A stretch of DNA of 64,000 nucleotides from Proteobacteria bacterium bin106 (lineage in GTDB: Bacteria; Bdellovibrionota_B; Oligoflexia; Oligoflexales; Bin106), in NCBI GenBank assembly GCA_002238945.1, contig MPNI01000009.1, forward strand, positions 25,252 through 89,251, in the 5' to 3' direction. Made by a program: the position numbers and the translations under genes. Numbering within the stretch: position 1 is the stretch's first letter; every line of letters starts with the position of its first letter. Under the pieces are notes generated by a model. That model searched no databases and was not told the origin of the DNA. It saw nothing but the letters and a program-made list of their open reading frames with translations. Below are positions 25,819 through 35,431 of the stretch, piece after piece.

Positions 25819-27546
25819 ATGAACACCCTAAAGCACATAACCACAGTACTATTCCTGCTGTGGCTATGTCATATGCCTTTTTTAGCCTACGGCAACACAA
25901 CTCATAATGATTTAGCAAAAGAAGCTCAAAACAACTATCTTCTCAAAAATACTGACGGAGCATTTGCTCTAAGCTCTTGTCGTAGAGTCATCACACACAA
26001 AGAAACACAAAAAAACTCCTGTTTAACTCAAGCATTTATCCCTGAAAGTGATAAGCTCTTAGCTCAAAATCTTTCTGAAGTTCATAGCTCTGCAGCCATC
26101 ATACCTGTTATAGGATACAGACTTCTCGGCACAGCTGCTGAATCATGGGGCAAACATCTCCACTGGCTGCCTAAAAACACACTGACAAAATGGGTGCTTT
26201 CTCTAGCTGGAGGAGCAATAGCTGTGGGTTATCTTGTGGGAAAACTTAATGGTACTGAAGATACTGAAAAGGGAATATTTTTTTCAAAAAATCAAGAAGG
26301 AAATAAAGAAAAAAATTCATCTCAAAATGATAGTAAAGAAGATCTTTCCTCTCAAGATCATAACGAAGAAGATATGCTCCTTCCACCAGATCCCGACCCT
26401 AAACCCATAGCACCTATCCACAACAACCACATGGATAAAGATACTTTAGATGTTGGCGAAAATTTATTACCATTAGTCTGGGAACAAATGAGTGATGATA
26501 ATTTTGACGCCCAACTTATAGAGCATAATATATCTTTACATGACTATCAAAAGGCCATAACAAAAGTAGAAGCATTTGCTAGAAAAACACTGCTTATTTC
26601 ACCTACAGCTAAAGACGATCATAGTAGAGACGATCTTTCTGGGCTGTTTTCTAAAAACAGAGACTATATAAAAAATGTACCACAAAGTGTGCTAGATACT
26701 TATCAATATGCCTTTAGTGCTTCAAAGTTCCTCCTTGCAGACTATCTCAAAATCATTAAGCACAAACTCATATTTTTATTCAATGATATTGAACTAACAA
26801 GGGATGGATACGCACTTTACACACGTCCACTCGTCAAACATTTTGCAACACAGATGCCACGTATCATCAATGAAGCGTGTACTTCCATAAGTAACACGAG
26901 TTCTAATATCGATCTGCCGGATTGTTTGGAGTTATATAGCTATATTATACTTGAAGGCATTGATCCTTCCCAGTCGTCTGAAGAATATGCAGAAAGCAAA
27001 GCTAAGCTCTATAGAATAATGGAAGATATCGATTTGTCTTCATATGATGAGTTTATAGATCACAAATACCGTCTCAAAGATATATTGAGTGGCAGTGAAA
27101 TTGATCCCTCTCCAACAGGAGAGTACCTGGCTAGCAAATTTCGTCTCAAGTATTCCATAGACGACTACTCTTTAATCAGCTCAATACTGTTTATTCACAT
27201 AAGATACCACCTTCTTCAGATCGAAGAAGCCTACATCGATGATGTTAAGCAACGTTTTGCTGCTATTGATAAACTTCACAGCAAAGCCATGAAGTTCTAT
27301 TTTGATTTACCTTCTTATCATCACATCACTCGATCCAGTCGCACAAAAATACTACAAGACTTAGTCACCAACCCTTCACAATATCTCAAAGATCACCCCC
27401 AACTCGCTGCCTTCAATGACAGAGTGTATACGGATACCTCACTGAAAAAAATATTTGCTTCAGAAGGCTTCCACAAGATCCACTTAGAACCTCATGGCAG
27501 TGATCGTTACTTGCACCTTTTTGATAATATTCTACCCTTTAGATAA
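25819..27546 (+). CDS. Large exported protein, partner-like neighbour of the 24021 lipoprotein
   Basis: A 575-residue protein of unknown family. It has a cleavable signal peptide (FLLWLCHMPFLAYG, cut near residue 25) without a lipobox, then Cys54 and Cys68, two hydrophobic segments (about 91-104 and 124-141), an acidic Ser/Lys/Asp-rich linker (145-205), and about 370 residues of mainly helical sequence. The order is the same as in the gene at 24021, which suggests an old duplication with loss or gain of the lipid anchor, though I see little direct sequence identity. AAGGA precedes the ATG at a good distance. The 112-base gap upstream could hold its own promoter. Confidence 0.7.
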   Translation: MNTLKHITTVLFLLWLCHMPFLAYGNTTHNDLAKEAQNNYLLKNTDGAFALSSCRRVITHKETQKNSCLTQAFIPESDKLLAQNLSEVHSSAAIIPVIGYRLLGTAAESWGKHLHWLPKNTLTKWVLSLAGGAIAVGYLVGKLNGTEDTEKGIFFSKNQEGNKEKNSSQNDSKEDLSSQDHNEEDMLLPPDPDPKPIAPIHNNHMDKDTLDVGENLLPLVWEQMSDDNFDAQLIEHNISLHDYQKAITKVEAFARKTLLISPTAKDDHSRDDLSGLFSKNRDYIKNVPQSVLDTYQYAFSASKFLLADYLKIIKHKLIFLFNDIELTRDGYALYTRPLVKHFATQMPRIINEACTSISNTSSNIDLPDCLELYSYIILEGIDPSQSSEEYAESKAKLYRIMEDIDLSSYDEFIDHKYRLKDILSGSEIDPSPTGEYLASKFRLKYSIDDYSLISSILFIHIRYHLLQIEEAYIDDVKQRFAAIDKLHSKAMKFYFDLPSYHHITRSSRTKILQDLVTNPSQYLKDHPQLAAFNDRVYTDTSLKKIFASEGFHKIHLEPHGSDRYLHLFDNILPFR

Positions 27547-28059
27547 TATCTAAAAACATAGACGTTTTTCCAAGAAAAACCATAGCTGCATACATAAAGG
27601 ATGAACGTGCTGTCTGCTATCATCAAAAACAACCACGTTCAGACTATGTTTTACTTGATCCTAGCTTTAACAGTTCAAACTTAGTAATAATTGTAATTTA
27701 TTAAAATAACAGAATTTTTTGCAACAATTTTGACTCCATACTTCTCACTTAGGCGGACAGACTCTCATTTAAACGCCTCATTGTAACCATACCTACGTCA
27801 TATCGACCTCCATGATAAACGGACACTATCTTAGCCTTAGCCGATTTTCTAGACCGTACCCAGTACTTTCTCTAGTGAACCTCAAAATTACTTCTACTAT
27901 TTTGGGAAGATTCAAGATTCTTATAATAATCTTGATTTTTAAATTTTTTCGGATATACTCCCCTAAAGGATGATAGCCTGTGCTCATCTACTTTTAATGT
28001 GACACGATTTTGATAGTTATGTTTTTTGTATTTAGTATTATTTCATAAAGGGAACTACA
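27547..28059. other. Gene-free, AT-rich gap
   Basis: No convincing gene. A 40-codon open stretch on the minus strand (about 27870-27750) has basic and Gly-rich residues but no start context and is not called. The sequence just before 28060 is very AT-rich. Confidence 0.4.
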
Positions 28060-28557
28060 ATGAATAACTTAGTAAAATTTTTTGTGATGCTATGTTTAGG
28101 CTTACCGATAATTTCTTCGCAGGCCTATGGGTTTTCACCCGATGCAGCTTCTTCAAGTCAGTACGATACCTTTGATGTTTCTCAGTTCGATTTGGATAAC
28201 AATTTAGATATCCTGGTAAAAAATGGCGTAAGTAGTAACTTTGTTGATCTTATTCTTGATCATAATGGAATGACAGAAAAAGAAAAGTTTCTAGCTATTC
28301 AAGATGTTGCTAATCAGTTACTTGAAGGACATAGTAACATTTCACTACTAATTCCTGATCCAAAACTGTCCCAAGAAGAATTGATGGCCTTGCATAGGAG
28401 TGACAGAGACAGAACGAATTCTGGCGAAGGTACTTACCCAGACATACCGTTGAACAGTAGGATTCTTACTACAGCTTATGAAATAATAGGTTATTCTATT
28501 TTCTTCATTGGAATGCTAGTAATGGTTACGTTCGTAGTGGTCGGTATGTCTGGATAA
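28060..28557 (+). CDS. Small exported protein with C-terminal membrane anchor
   Basis: A 165-residue protein without recognised family. A clean signal peptide (VKFFVMLCLGLPIISSQAYG) is followed by an acidic domain (Ser/Asp-rich, about 25-125) and one C-terminal membrane helix (IIGYSIFFIGMLVMVTFVVV). AAGGGA stands before the ATG. It has no Cys after the signal peptide, so it is not of the Cys-pair group. It lies between the two large exported proteins and the convergent hipA-like gene, with wide gaps on both sides, so context gives no clear function. Confidence 0.65.
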   Translation: MNNLVKFFVMLCLGLPIISSQAYGFSPDAASSSQYDTFDVSQFDLDNNLDILVKNGVSSNFVDLILDHNGMTEKEKFLAIQDVANQLLEGHSNISLLIPDPKLSQEELMALHRSDRDRTNSGEGTYPDIPLNSRILTTAYEIIGYSIFFIGMLVMVTFVVVGMSG

Positions 28558-28948
28558 GGTCTACATTAAAAAACACATGCATAATGATATACGCGCTTTG
28601 CTTTCCGGTAAGAAAGATGTTGTATATCAAGAGACACACAAGCAGTTCAGATATTGTAAAAAATACAGATCATTGCAAAAGGCTCTGTTGTGATCAATTA
28701 GTAGTGCTAGGATACCTAAAAATGAGTAGATTTTAGCCTAAATTAATTTTGTTAAGTTAATGCAAGTTACTTTCTCAAAGATGAGGCAAGAAGTATATTT
28801 CCTTCCATAGAATGCTCCACCTGATTTATTCTACAAAGAATAACGAGCAATCCCAACATAATTGCTTATATAACGCCGCTTGATCACAACAGAGCCATTA
28901 AAAAAACCAAAGACTCTTATAATCTCAAAAAAATAGGTACTCTGTATT
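28558..28948. other. Gap between convergent genes
   Basis: No gene, RNA or clear terminator seen. No HipB-like helix-turn-helix ORF is present on either strand here. Confidence 0.4.
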
Positions 28949-30385
28949 CTAAAATAGAGAGGTGTTTCTTCTTATGGTTTCCTTAGGACCTGTTCTTAAC
29001 TGATGCACTCGATCTTTAATAATCTCAATAATTTCATCATAAATAGGAGACTTAAACGATTGCTCCTCAAATTCCTTTTTAAGCTCCAAGGCTTTACCTT
29101 CAATGGTATCCATCATGTTATTCATGGTGGTTTCAAAAGAAGCCTTAGCAGCATCTAAGTCCTCTTTAAAGGAATTTTCAACAAACTTGAAAAAATCACT
29201 TTTTTTGACACAATCAGGAGAATCTTCTTCTCCTACTCTCATCGCCATATCAAGAGTCACATCAGGATAAACAGCCATGGATAAGATGTCATAGGCGGGA
29301 GCAACTCGAAGTCCTTTTTTGTCGTAAAGCAAGCTGTAATTTTTATGATGGGCATCGCTATTTCCCACTATAAAATTATACAAGATGATAGTGAGAAATG
29401 TGAGCTTATTGGTGCCAGGATCAACACAATGCTCACCGATAACATCCATGCATTTCTGGATGCCAGGACCACCATAAAATTCAAATTTTTTGCTCTCAGT
29501 GAGACTCATAATCTGACAAAAGTCCTCCTGATGAATACTCCGGGTAACGCCTTGATCGTCTTGATAACGATCGTAACGTTCAATAAGAAAACAGGAACTA
29601 TCACCAACATGCAATAAGGTGCAATTTGGAGCCTCCAGTCCCACTCTCTGAGCTAAGGTCATACAGAAGTATTCGTTGTAGGTGGTATTTGGAAATTTCC
29701 AAAGCGCAGGTTTTAAAATGTGAGTGGTAAGACCTCCACCCTTCATCAAGGCCACCTTGCCATCCACAAATCCAACAGGGAGTTTTTCTTGAGCTCCAGC
29801 TAACGATAAACGGTACCCTTTATCCACCAGCATAGGCAGCTTAAACAGGTCATCCATAACTTGATATAAGCTCTTCTCATCGAGGAGTTCCATTGCATCT
29901 GTGGGCACAGGAGGTTTGGTATTGTGAAGATGAAATGTGATCGCTCCGGCACAGTCACCGCCGAGAACTGTTAAAAAGGCAGCAGCAAAACAGCGCCTCT
30001 CCTCTGTGTGCACATACTCATGCTTTTCTGATTCGTCCAGATAATCAGACAACCGTTGATGACTCTTGGATTCTGGAAGCAAGCCTCTAAAAAAATAACG
30101 CACTGGCTTAGGATCACTATCAGACTGCCTATTATAGTCAATAAATGCCTCTTCTTGCAAAGGCAATGAAATGGATAGTTGTTCTCCTCCTTTTTTAAGA
30201 TGCTCTGGGTCATAGGTAAAAACGAGGCTGTGCTTGGGTGAAAAACGATCAGGAATCACGTACTGATCTAACTTTCCCGCCAGTTCTCCATGGAGGTAAA
30301 CATCAAGGCTTCGATGGATATTTGTTTCTTCTTCTGACAGTTTTCTCCACACACGGGGCTTGATGACTTCTTCTTCTTCTGCCAT
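28949..30385 (-). CDS. HipA-family serine/threonine kinase (orphan)
   Basis: A 478-residue HipA-type kinase. Motifs in order: LSLAGAQEKLPV (193-204), ILKP with the ATP Lys (223-226), NEYFCMTLAQRVGL (237-250), ERYDR (269-273), HQEDFCQ (285-291), the catalytic loop NFIVGNSDAHHKNYS with Asp344, and the metal-binding YDILS (365-369). All residues expected for activity appear present. HipA toxins phosphorylate targets such as glutamyl-tRNA synthetase and are held by HipB. No HipB-like gene is found in the gaps on either side. A 25-residue acidic/basic leader precedes the usual HipA N-terminus. GAGGA lies about 10 bases before the ATG. Could be a solitary HipA-like kinase with another role. Confidence 0.85.
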   Translation of the reverse strand: MAEEEEVIKPRVWRKLSEEETNIHRSLDVYLHGELAGKLDQYVIPDRFSPKHSLVFTYDPEHLKKGGEQLSISLPLQEEAFIDYNRQSDSDPKPVRYFFRGLLPESKSHQRLSDYLDESEKHEYVHTEERRCFAAAFLTVLGGDCAGAITFHLHNTKPPVPTDAMELLDEKSLYQVMDDLFKLPMLVDKGYRLSLAGAQEKLPVGFVDGKVALMKGGGLTTHILKPALWKFPNTTYNEYFCMTLAQRVGLEAPNCTLLHVGDSSCFLIERYDRYQDDQGVTRSIHQEDFCQIMSLTESKKFEFYGGPGIQKCMDVIGEHCVDPGTNKLTFLTIILYNFIVGNSDAHHKNYSLLYDKKGLRVAPAYDILSMAVYPDVTLDMAMRVGEEDSPDCVKKSDFFKFVENSFKEDLDAAKASFETTMNNMMDTIEGKALELKKEFEEQSFKSPIYDEIIEIIKDRVHQLRTGPKETIRRNTSLF

Positions 30386-30939
30386 GGCTTATATTCCTCA
30401 GGATAAAAAGTTAGTACTTGTAATCATATGAGATGGAATCGTCACTTATCATTGCTTAACTTAGCTAGTCTACCATTTCACTAAAAACTATCAAAGACCT
30501 AAATTTTTATAACCCACCCATGGATGGATAACTAATAAACAAGAATTTTTTAGCAGAGTTATCCCAAAAAATAGAGAAAAAATACCATAACATCAACTCA
30601 TAGAGTGTGTGTTTTTTTGAGATACAAAGATATATAACAAGGTTGAAAATATGATCAAGAAGATCTCGAAAGCAAAGAACAGTTACCCATATCACCACTG
30701 ACCTAAATTCACTCTAGGTCTTGAGTTTAGCGTAACCAAATCACATAGCCATAATCTGTATAAAAGGTGGACTGATTGCTTGAAAAGCAAGATGACACCA
30801 AAAAAACAAGTAACCATCGCAAGCAGCATGCTAAAGAGCTGATAGCACAACACAAAGTAGATACACAAGGTTATAATGAAGTTTTAACAAAAAAACCACT
30901 CCCATTCTTACATCTAAAATGACTCAACGTTAAGTTAAG
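30386..30939. other. Gap upstream of hipA-like gene
   Basis: Searched for a HipB antitoxin; the only ORF (30507-30698, minus) is hydrophobic with a GTG start and no binding site, and does not look like a DNA-binding protein. Nothing else seen. Confidence 0.4.
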
Positions 30940-32253
30940 TTATTCCGCTGCTGTGTTATCTGGCTGAGCTTGTGACGCTTCTGCTACCTCATGAGAAATG
31001 GCGCTACAAGTAGGGGCTGTGCCTCTCTTAGGAATACAATACTGGTGGATTTGTTGAGGAGTAGCCCAATGTCCTGCAACCAGTGATTGTGCCATCAGTG
31101 GAATCACCTTGAACAATAACGAATCATGGCCCAAATCCCAAGTATTACCTCTATTAACATCGCCGGGTTTTTGATGAACAGCAAGCAAATGATTGAAGCT
31201 TTCACTAAGCTCTTTAGCAGGATTCGGATTGCTCATAAGTACAACAGTAGTCATAAACGGAATAGCCATCTGCCCCAACACAGTACCTTTAGGACCAGCT
31301 AAACTGCCTACGCCAGCAAAAACACGCGCTGCCAAAATTCCTGCCCCAAAGGCAAGAGAATGAGTGGCTGCAGATCGTGCAACCTGATCCCACCCTTGCT
31401 CTTTTCCTGCTTTAGATAGTTCCTCTTTCATCAACTCTTCATCGTAAGGCTTTAACATAACATGACCTTCTGCTTCTCCCTCTTCGCCTGCAGGTTGTTG
31501 CACAGACCCTTTAGCTAAAACCTCTTTGTATGTATTAAGCAGTCTTTGCTCTGTTTTATATTGCATATCAGAAGCAGAAGCACTGAGATGTGAAGAAAAC
31601 ACTCCAAAACTATCATCTTGAGTAGGTGTAAAACTCACAGCCATTTGCAAACCTAAAACCACAAGACCCTGTCTTTTTGGAACAGGTACCATGGTTTTGA
31701 ATGCCTGAGCAACAGGCTTTGAAAAAAGGTTTAAAGAAGCTCCTGCTCCAAATGCAGCTACATAAGCCAAGCCGTGTTTATCGTTAAATTTCATTTCTTT
31801 TTCAGCAAGAAAGTAAGAACTCAGCTGATTTTGATACTGCCGGTATGTATCATCACCCAACTGCATCATAACCAAAGACCTGTTCCTCTCATTTTTAAAT
31901 AAAGCCGTACAACTCTCATCTAAGACCTCAAACTTATTGTGTGCCTTAGGATGATTCATACCAATATTACCGGTTAATGCATCTATGGGTGCTGCCTTAA
32001 TTAAACATATAGCAAAATAATACATGGGAATAACATCATAGGGTTTTTCATCATTCGAAAACCCAGCAAGATGGGCGTTAGATGCATTAATAGGATGCAG
32101 CGATACACTATAACGAGTGGAACGTATGGCTTGAAGATCAGAACTAATAATCTCAGAACTCTGCTTCATTCTTTCTTTGCTTGTTTTACAACCCGCAAGA
32201 AGACTCGTCGTCATTCCCACAAAGACAAACATAAACAAAGTTCTAACCACCAT
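30940..32253 (-). CDS. Lipoprotein with Cys pair and hydrophobic segments (distant family member)
   Basis: A 437-residue lipoprotein; signal peptide ends in SLLAGC (lipid Cys 22). The strand RYSVSLHPINASN resembles YYQVFLTPANRTG of the next gene. MYYFAICLI (Cys83) and ESCTALFK (Cys115) follow in the family order. After this come Gly/Ala-rich hydrophobic stretches (about 164-180 and 300-335) and a C-terminal region with two Cys (IHQYCIPKRGTAPTCS). It is therefore probably a divergent relative of the genes at 32795 and 34027, which lie upstream on the same strand. The family relation is by pattern only. Function unknown. AGGGTG lies before the ATG. Confidence 0.7.
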   Translation of the reverse strand: MVVRTLFMFVFVGMTTSLLAGCKTSKERMKQSSEIISSDLQAIRSTRYSVSLHPINASNAHLAGFSNDEKPYDVIPMYYFAICLIKAAPIDALTGNIGMNHPKAHNKFEVLDESCTALFKNERNRSLVMMQLGDDTYRQYQNQLSSYFLAEKEMKFNDKHGLAYVAAFGAGASLNLFSKPVAQAFKTMVPVPKRQGLVVLGLQMAVSFTPTQDDSFGVFSSHLSASASDMQYKTEQRLLNTYKEVLAKGSVQQPAGEEGEAEGHVMLKPYDEELMKEELSKAGKEQGWDQVARSAATHSLAFGAGILAARVFAGVGSLAGPKGTVLGQMAIPFMTTVVLMSNPNPAKELSESFNHLLAVHQKPGDVNRGNTWDLGHDSLLFKVIPLMAQSLVAGHWATPQQIHQYCIPKRGTAPTCSAISHEVAEASQAQPDNTAAE

Positions 32254-32794
32254 ACAAGCACCCTAAACCATTAAGAGGAGAGTAAGAACACATACACTGC
32301 ATGCTCATCTTAGGGTAGATCGGGTGATAACAAGGAAACTTAATTCTTAGCATTTCTCACTGGCTTCCATTGCCACATCCAATACCTTTTGTCTCAAAAC
32401 ACTCATCTTAGCCGATTTTATCTTATACTTAATCCATATTTTATGGCTAAATCCGAAGCGAGCGACCTTATACCTGTGATGATGATACATAAGAGATGAA
32501 AGATGTTTTTTGGCAGTGGCATCTTTTTTTTAAATCATATTGATCTTGTTGTGGCCTGATAACGTGTTGATTGTCAGGTTGCAGTACACACCCACAACAC
32601 CATCCTAGACCAGCAAAAGCCTATCAAGTTAGGCCAAACCACAACTCTTAAATGTCCCATGTTTTTTGGGGTAATCCATTTTCTGTACACCCACACACTG
32701 AGTTAGCTCAGCTTATTTATATATTTTATATATTTTATATATTTTATATATATAGCTAGTGTATATAGCTAATGTATAGCTATAGCCTATAACA
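32254..32794. other. Gap between lipoprotein genes
   Basis: No gene seen. The right end carries an AT-rich 9-bp repeat and several tatagcta-like motifs before the end of the next gene. Confidence 0.4.
32719..32753. repeat. 9-bp AT repeat (atatatttt, about 4 copies)
   Basis: Three perfect copies and a partial fourth, followed by tatagctag-type sequence, 40-75 bases beyond the stop of the 32795 gene. Confidence 0.75.
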
Positions 32795-33955
32795 TTAACG
32801 GATATGTTTACCGTCTTTATCAGTGGGCCTTTTGTACATATACGGATTACCTGTATTCCAAGAACGTCTAAGCGGTATACATAGAGGTTCTTGTTGGTTC
32901 ACATAATCGTGAAAGGTATATTTAGGTAAACACTGATAAGCCACTTCTCTGTAAGTCCACTTCACATCCATGACAAATTGACCAAGAATAGGCAAGAGAT
33001 TAGGAATACGTGTACTCACGGATTTAACATTGCTCTCATCTGTAGAGATAAGTTCTTGGAATGAACTGGTTAAAGTTACATTAGGAGTGTCTTGAATCCA
33101 AAAATCAGTAAGAAGACTATTGCATTCATTTCTTACAGCCTCATTGAGTTTGGTTAACATCTCAGAGTGCGGAGAAGGATCCTCTACATTTATGGATGCT
33201 TGAATATTACTTAAAGACCTTAGACAATTATTGGCCTGAGTCACATTTTTATGACGTATCTTTTCTCCACCAAGCACACTAGCGCCGTAAAGAATAGGAG
33301 CAGCTATAATCACCGGTAAGTTTTTTATACCCTTGACAGCCACATTAGATAAGAGGACAACAGCACCCACACCACCACTGGCCACAGTAACAAGACGGTA
33401 TTTATTCATGAAATGTAAATACTGTGAAGAATCTCCCTCATTAGCAAGATAATAAGGAGTTTTAAATAGATCACTATTCTGAAGAACGCGTGAAGAAAAT
33501 GTGATGGGTTGGCCATCTTTATCCACAAAAGCATGAACACATAAATTATCCGATGGCTGCAATGAACCGAAGCTTGATCCTAAATGAGGATTTTGTTTAA
33601 GCTGGCTACCAGAAACAGCACCCGGCCCTGGTCCCGAAAGATCATCGGAATTGATCAATGAATCCACTGTCGAATTTATGCGTGCAACAACACCTGGATT
33701 TGATTTTTTAGGACACACCATAAACGTCACTAATGTACCAGTTCTATTGGCAGGCGTTAAAAAGACTTGGTAATACTTGCCTTTGATTCCACTAAGATCA
33801 GACGTGGTTGGCTCTGTAATCACAGAGTTAGAAGTAGCACGACAACCAGTTGTAATAACAATAGCCATAACCAAACTCGTCCATATTTTGAACGCAGTTT
33901 TCCATGTAGGCGATAGCAATGTAGGTGATGATGTTAAGTTCTGTGCAGTCATCAT
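32795..33955 (-). CDS. Cys-pair lipoprotein (subfamily with STRIPNLLP motif)
   Basis: A 386-residue lipoprotein (lipid Cys 38 in AIVITTGC). Core: YYQVFLTPANRTGTLVTFMVC (Cys81), then CVHAFVDKDGQPITFSS (Cys139), two hydrophobic segments (about 187-205 and 215-232), and a C-terminal domain with VSTRIPNLLPILGQFV, QCLPKYTF and SWNTGNPY. These C-terminal motifs are shared with the gene at 34027 (VSTRIPNLLPLLGDFV, QCLPRGSY, SWDTGNVF), so the pair are clear paralogues. The core resembles the 10889-14186 lipoproteins, giving one superfamily with different C-terminal domains. AAGGAAA lies before the start; the first two codons are both ATG. Function unknown. Confidence 0.8.
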   Translation of the reverse strand: MMTAQNLTSSPTLLSPTWKTAFKIWTSLVMAIVITTGCRATSNSVITEPTTSDLSGIKGKYYQVFLTPANRTGTLVTFMVCPKKSNPGVVARINSTVDSLINSDDLSGPGPGAVSGSQLKQNPHLGSSFGSLQPSDNLCVHAFVDKDGQPITFSSRVLQNSDLFKTPYYLANEGDSSQYLHFMNKYRLVTVASGGVGAVVLLSNVAVKGIKNLPVIIAAPILYGASVLGGEKIRHKNVTQANNCLRSLSNIQASINVEDPSPHSEMLTKLNEAVRNECNSLLTDFWIQDTPNVTLTSSFQELISTDESNVKSVSTRIPNLLPILGQFVMDVKWTYREVAYQCLPKYTFHDYVNQQEPLCIPLRRSWNTGNPYMYKRPTDKDGKHIR

Positions 33956-34026
33956 GATATTTCCTTTGTAGTACGTGTAACAATATATGACATGTGTAAA
34001 AAGTAACCCATTAATTTTTTGGACAC

Positions 34027-35109
34027 TTAATTTTTGGGCCCTTTAGCTCTGTTATAGAATACATTTCCTGTATCCCAAGACTGCCCGAGAAGAATACATA
34101 CCGGATCGACTGGTTTGTTGCCGCTAAAAGGTGAATAGCTACCCCTAGGCAAGCACTGGTAGTTGATTCCGTCTGGCTCCACCCAACCAAGGCTAGTGAC
34201 AAAGTCACCAAGTAATGGCAAGAGATTAGGAATACGTGTGGAAACAGTACGAACATAGTTAGGGTTAGTATCAACCATATCAGGAAAGCTATCCACTAAA
34301 GAAACATACACACTCTCATCAACCCAATACTTAGCTTTATAACCCGCACACTCGGTTTCAATGGCATCTTTAACAAACTCCAAGGTATTTAAAGCTCCTT
34401 GCTTATAATCTTGATCACCAGTGGCAGGAGAATTGGGTGCGGCATCTGCACTGCTGACTTGCGTACCTGACGAATCAAGCTTCTCCGTTGATGTTTTGAT
34501 CAATCTAAGGGCTTGTACGCAGCGTTGCGCCTTAGCTGTACTGTTCATTCTCACCGCCTCTGTACCAACACCCGTTCCCACTAAAGTAACCATTGTGGTT
34601 ATCATACGAGGACTAAAGGCCTTAGCGGCAGTAGCAGGATGAGCAAGACGAGGCAGAGACACCAACAAAAAGATAACGCCTCCAAGAGCAGCAGAAGCCG
34701 TCATAATATCAGGCCGCTTATGACCATTCCATAGATAATACTGGTAACCTAAATCATTTTCAACACCTCCATCTTGCAAGACACTGCTATTTTTCACAGT
34801 GCTACTGGCAAAGGAAACAGTACGTCCGTTTTTATCTAAAAAAGCTGGCACACATCCTTGCTGCAAAGACTTCTGAGCCGATAGTCCAGTACTAATCAGT
34901 GATAACTCACTAGGACATACCACAAAATTCAGCCGTGAAGAATCATCTGCTTTTTTCGTCAAAAATAATTGATAGTACTTATCTGCAATCGCGCTAAGTT
35001 CACTTTGGCTAGGTTCAGTAACCAATGTATTATGACGACCAGCTGAACATCCTAGTGCTACCACAAGTAATGATACTGACCATAGTATGGTTAATTTACG
35101 AAAGAACAT
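34027..35109 (-). CDS. Cys-pair lipoprotein (paralogue of 32795)
   Basis: A 360-residue paralogue of the downstream gene. Lipid Cys 21 (LLVVALGC); YYQLFLTKKADDSSRLNFVVC (Cys65); CVPAFLDKNGRTVSFAS (Cys86); two hydrophobic segments (about 134-155 and 165-182). The C-terminal domain has VSTRIPNLLPLLGDFV and SWDTGNVF. The D-D-S-S-R-L-N-F stretch links it to the D-S-S-S-L-T-F motif of the 10889 group. AGAGGTGAT gives good start support. The 71-base gap to the 32795 gene suggests cotranscription. Confidence 0.8.
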   Translation of the reverse strand: MFFRKLTILWSVSLLVVALGCSAGRHNTLVTEPSQSELSAIADKYYQLFLTKKADDSSRLNFVVCPSELSLISTGLSAQKSLQQGCVPAFLDKNGRTVSFASSTVKNSSVLQDGGVENDLGYQYYLWNGHKRPDIMTASAALGGVIFLLVSLPRLAHPATAAKAFSPRMITTMVTLVGTGVGTEAVRMNSTAKAQRCVQALRLIKTSTEKLDSSGTQVSSADAAPNSPATGDQDYKQGALNTLEFVKDAIETECAGYKAKYWVDESVYVSLVDSFPDMVDTNPNYVRTVSTRIPNLLPLLGDFVTSLGWVEPDGINYQCLPRGSYSPFSGNKPVDPVCILLGQSWDTGNVFYNRAKGPKN

Positions 35110-35269
35110 ATCACCTCTTTTTTATGTTTTTATGATGTTTTATGTTTCTTGCACATGTGTGACATTCACTGCACAGAGCCCTTACTAAGAACGTGAGTAG
35201 ATGACTTCATCACATCCAACTAAGTACCACCTTTTTTATGTATGTATCCATAATTTACCCTTCTACTTA

Positions 35270-35313
35270 CTTCTATATACCTTCTATACACCTTCTATAC
35301 ACCTTCTATATAC
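35270..35313. repeat. 11-bp tandem repeat (cttctatacac, 4 copies)
   Basis: Four copies; the two outer ones read cttctatatac and the inner two cttctatacac. Confidence 0.85.
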
Positions 35314-35389
35314 ATATCTTCATATACCTTTATATATTTTTATCCATTATGTATATGTTGTATTTATAAATGTTTATCCATAATTGGGA

Positions 35390-35431
35390 GCTAAGCTATT
35401 GAGGCTAAGCTATTGAGGCTAAGCTATTGAG
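35390..35431. repeat. 14-bp tandem repeat (gctaagctattgag x3)
   Basis: Three perfect copies followed by a partial one (gctacg). Confidence 0.85.

Noticed and set aside
27750-27875. 40-codon open minus-strand stretch with basic residues (VRSRKSAKAKIV) that looked like a transposase N-terminus
   Set aside because: No start context, stops on both sides, resemblance too weak to call.
30507-30698. 63-codon ORF tested as a HipB antitoxin
   Set aside because: Hydrophobic, Trp/Phe-rich product without helix-turn-helix; no binding site.
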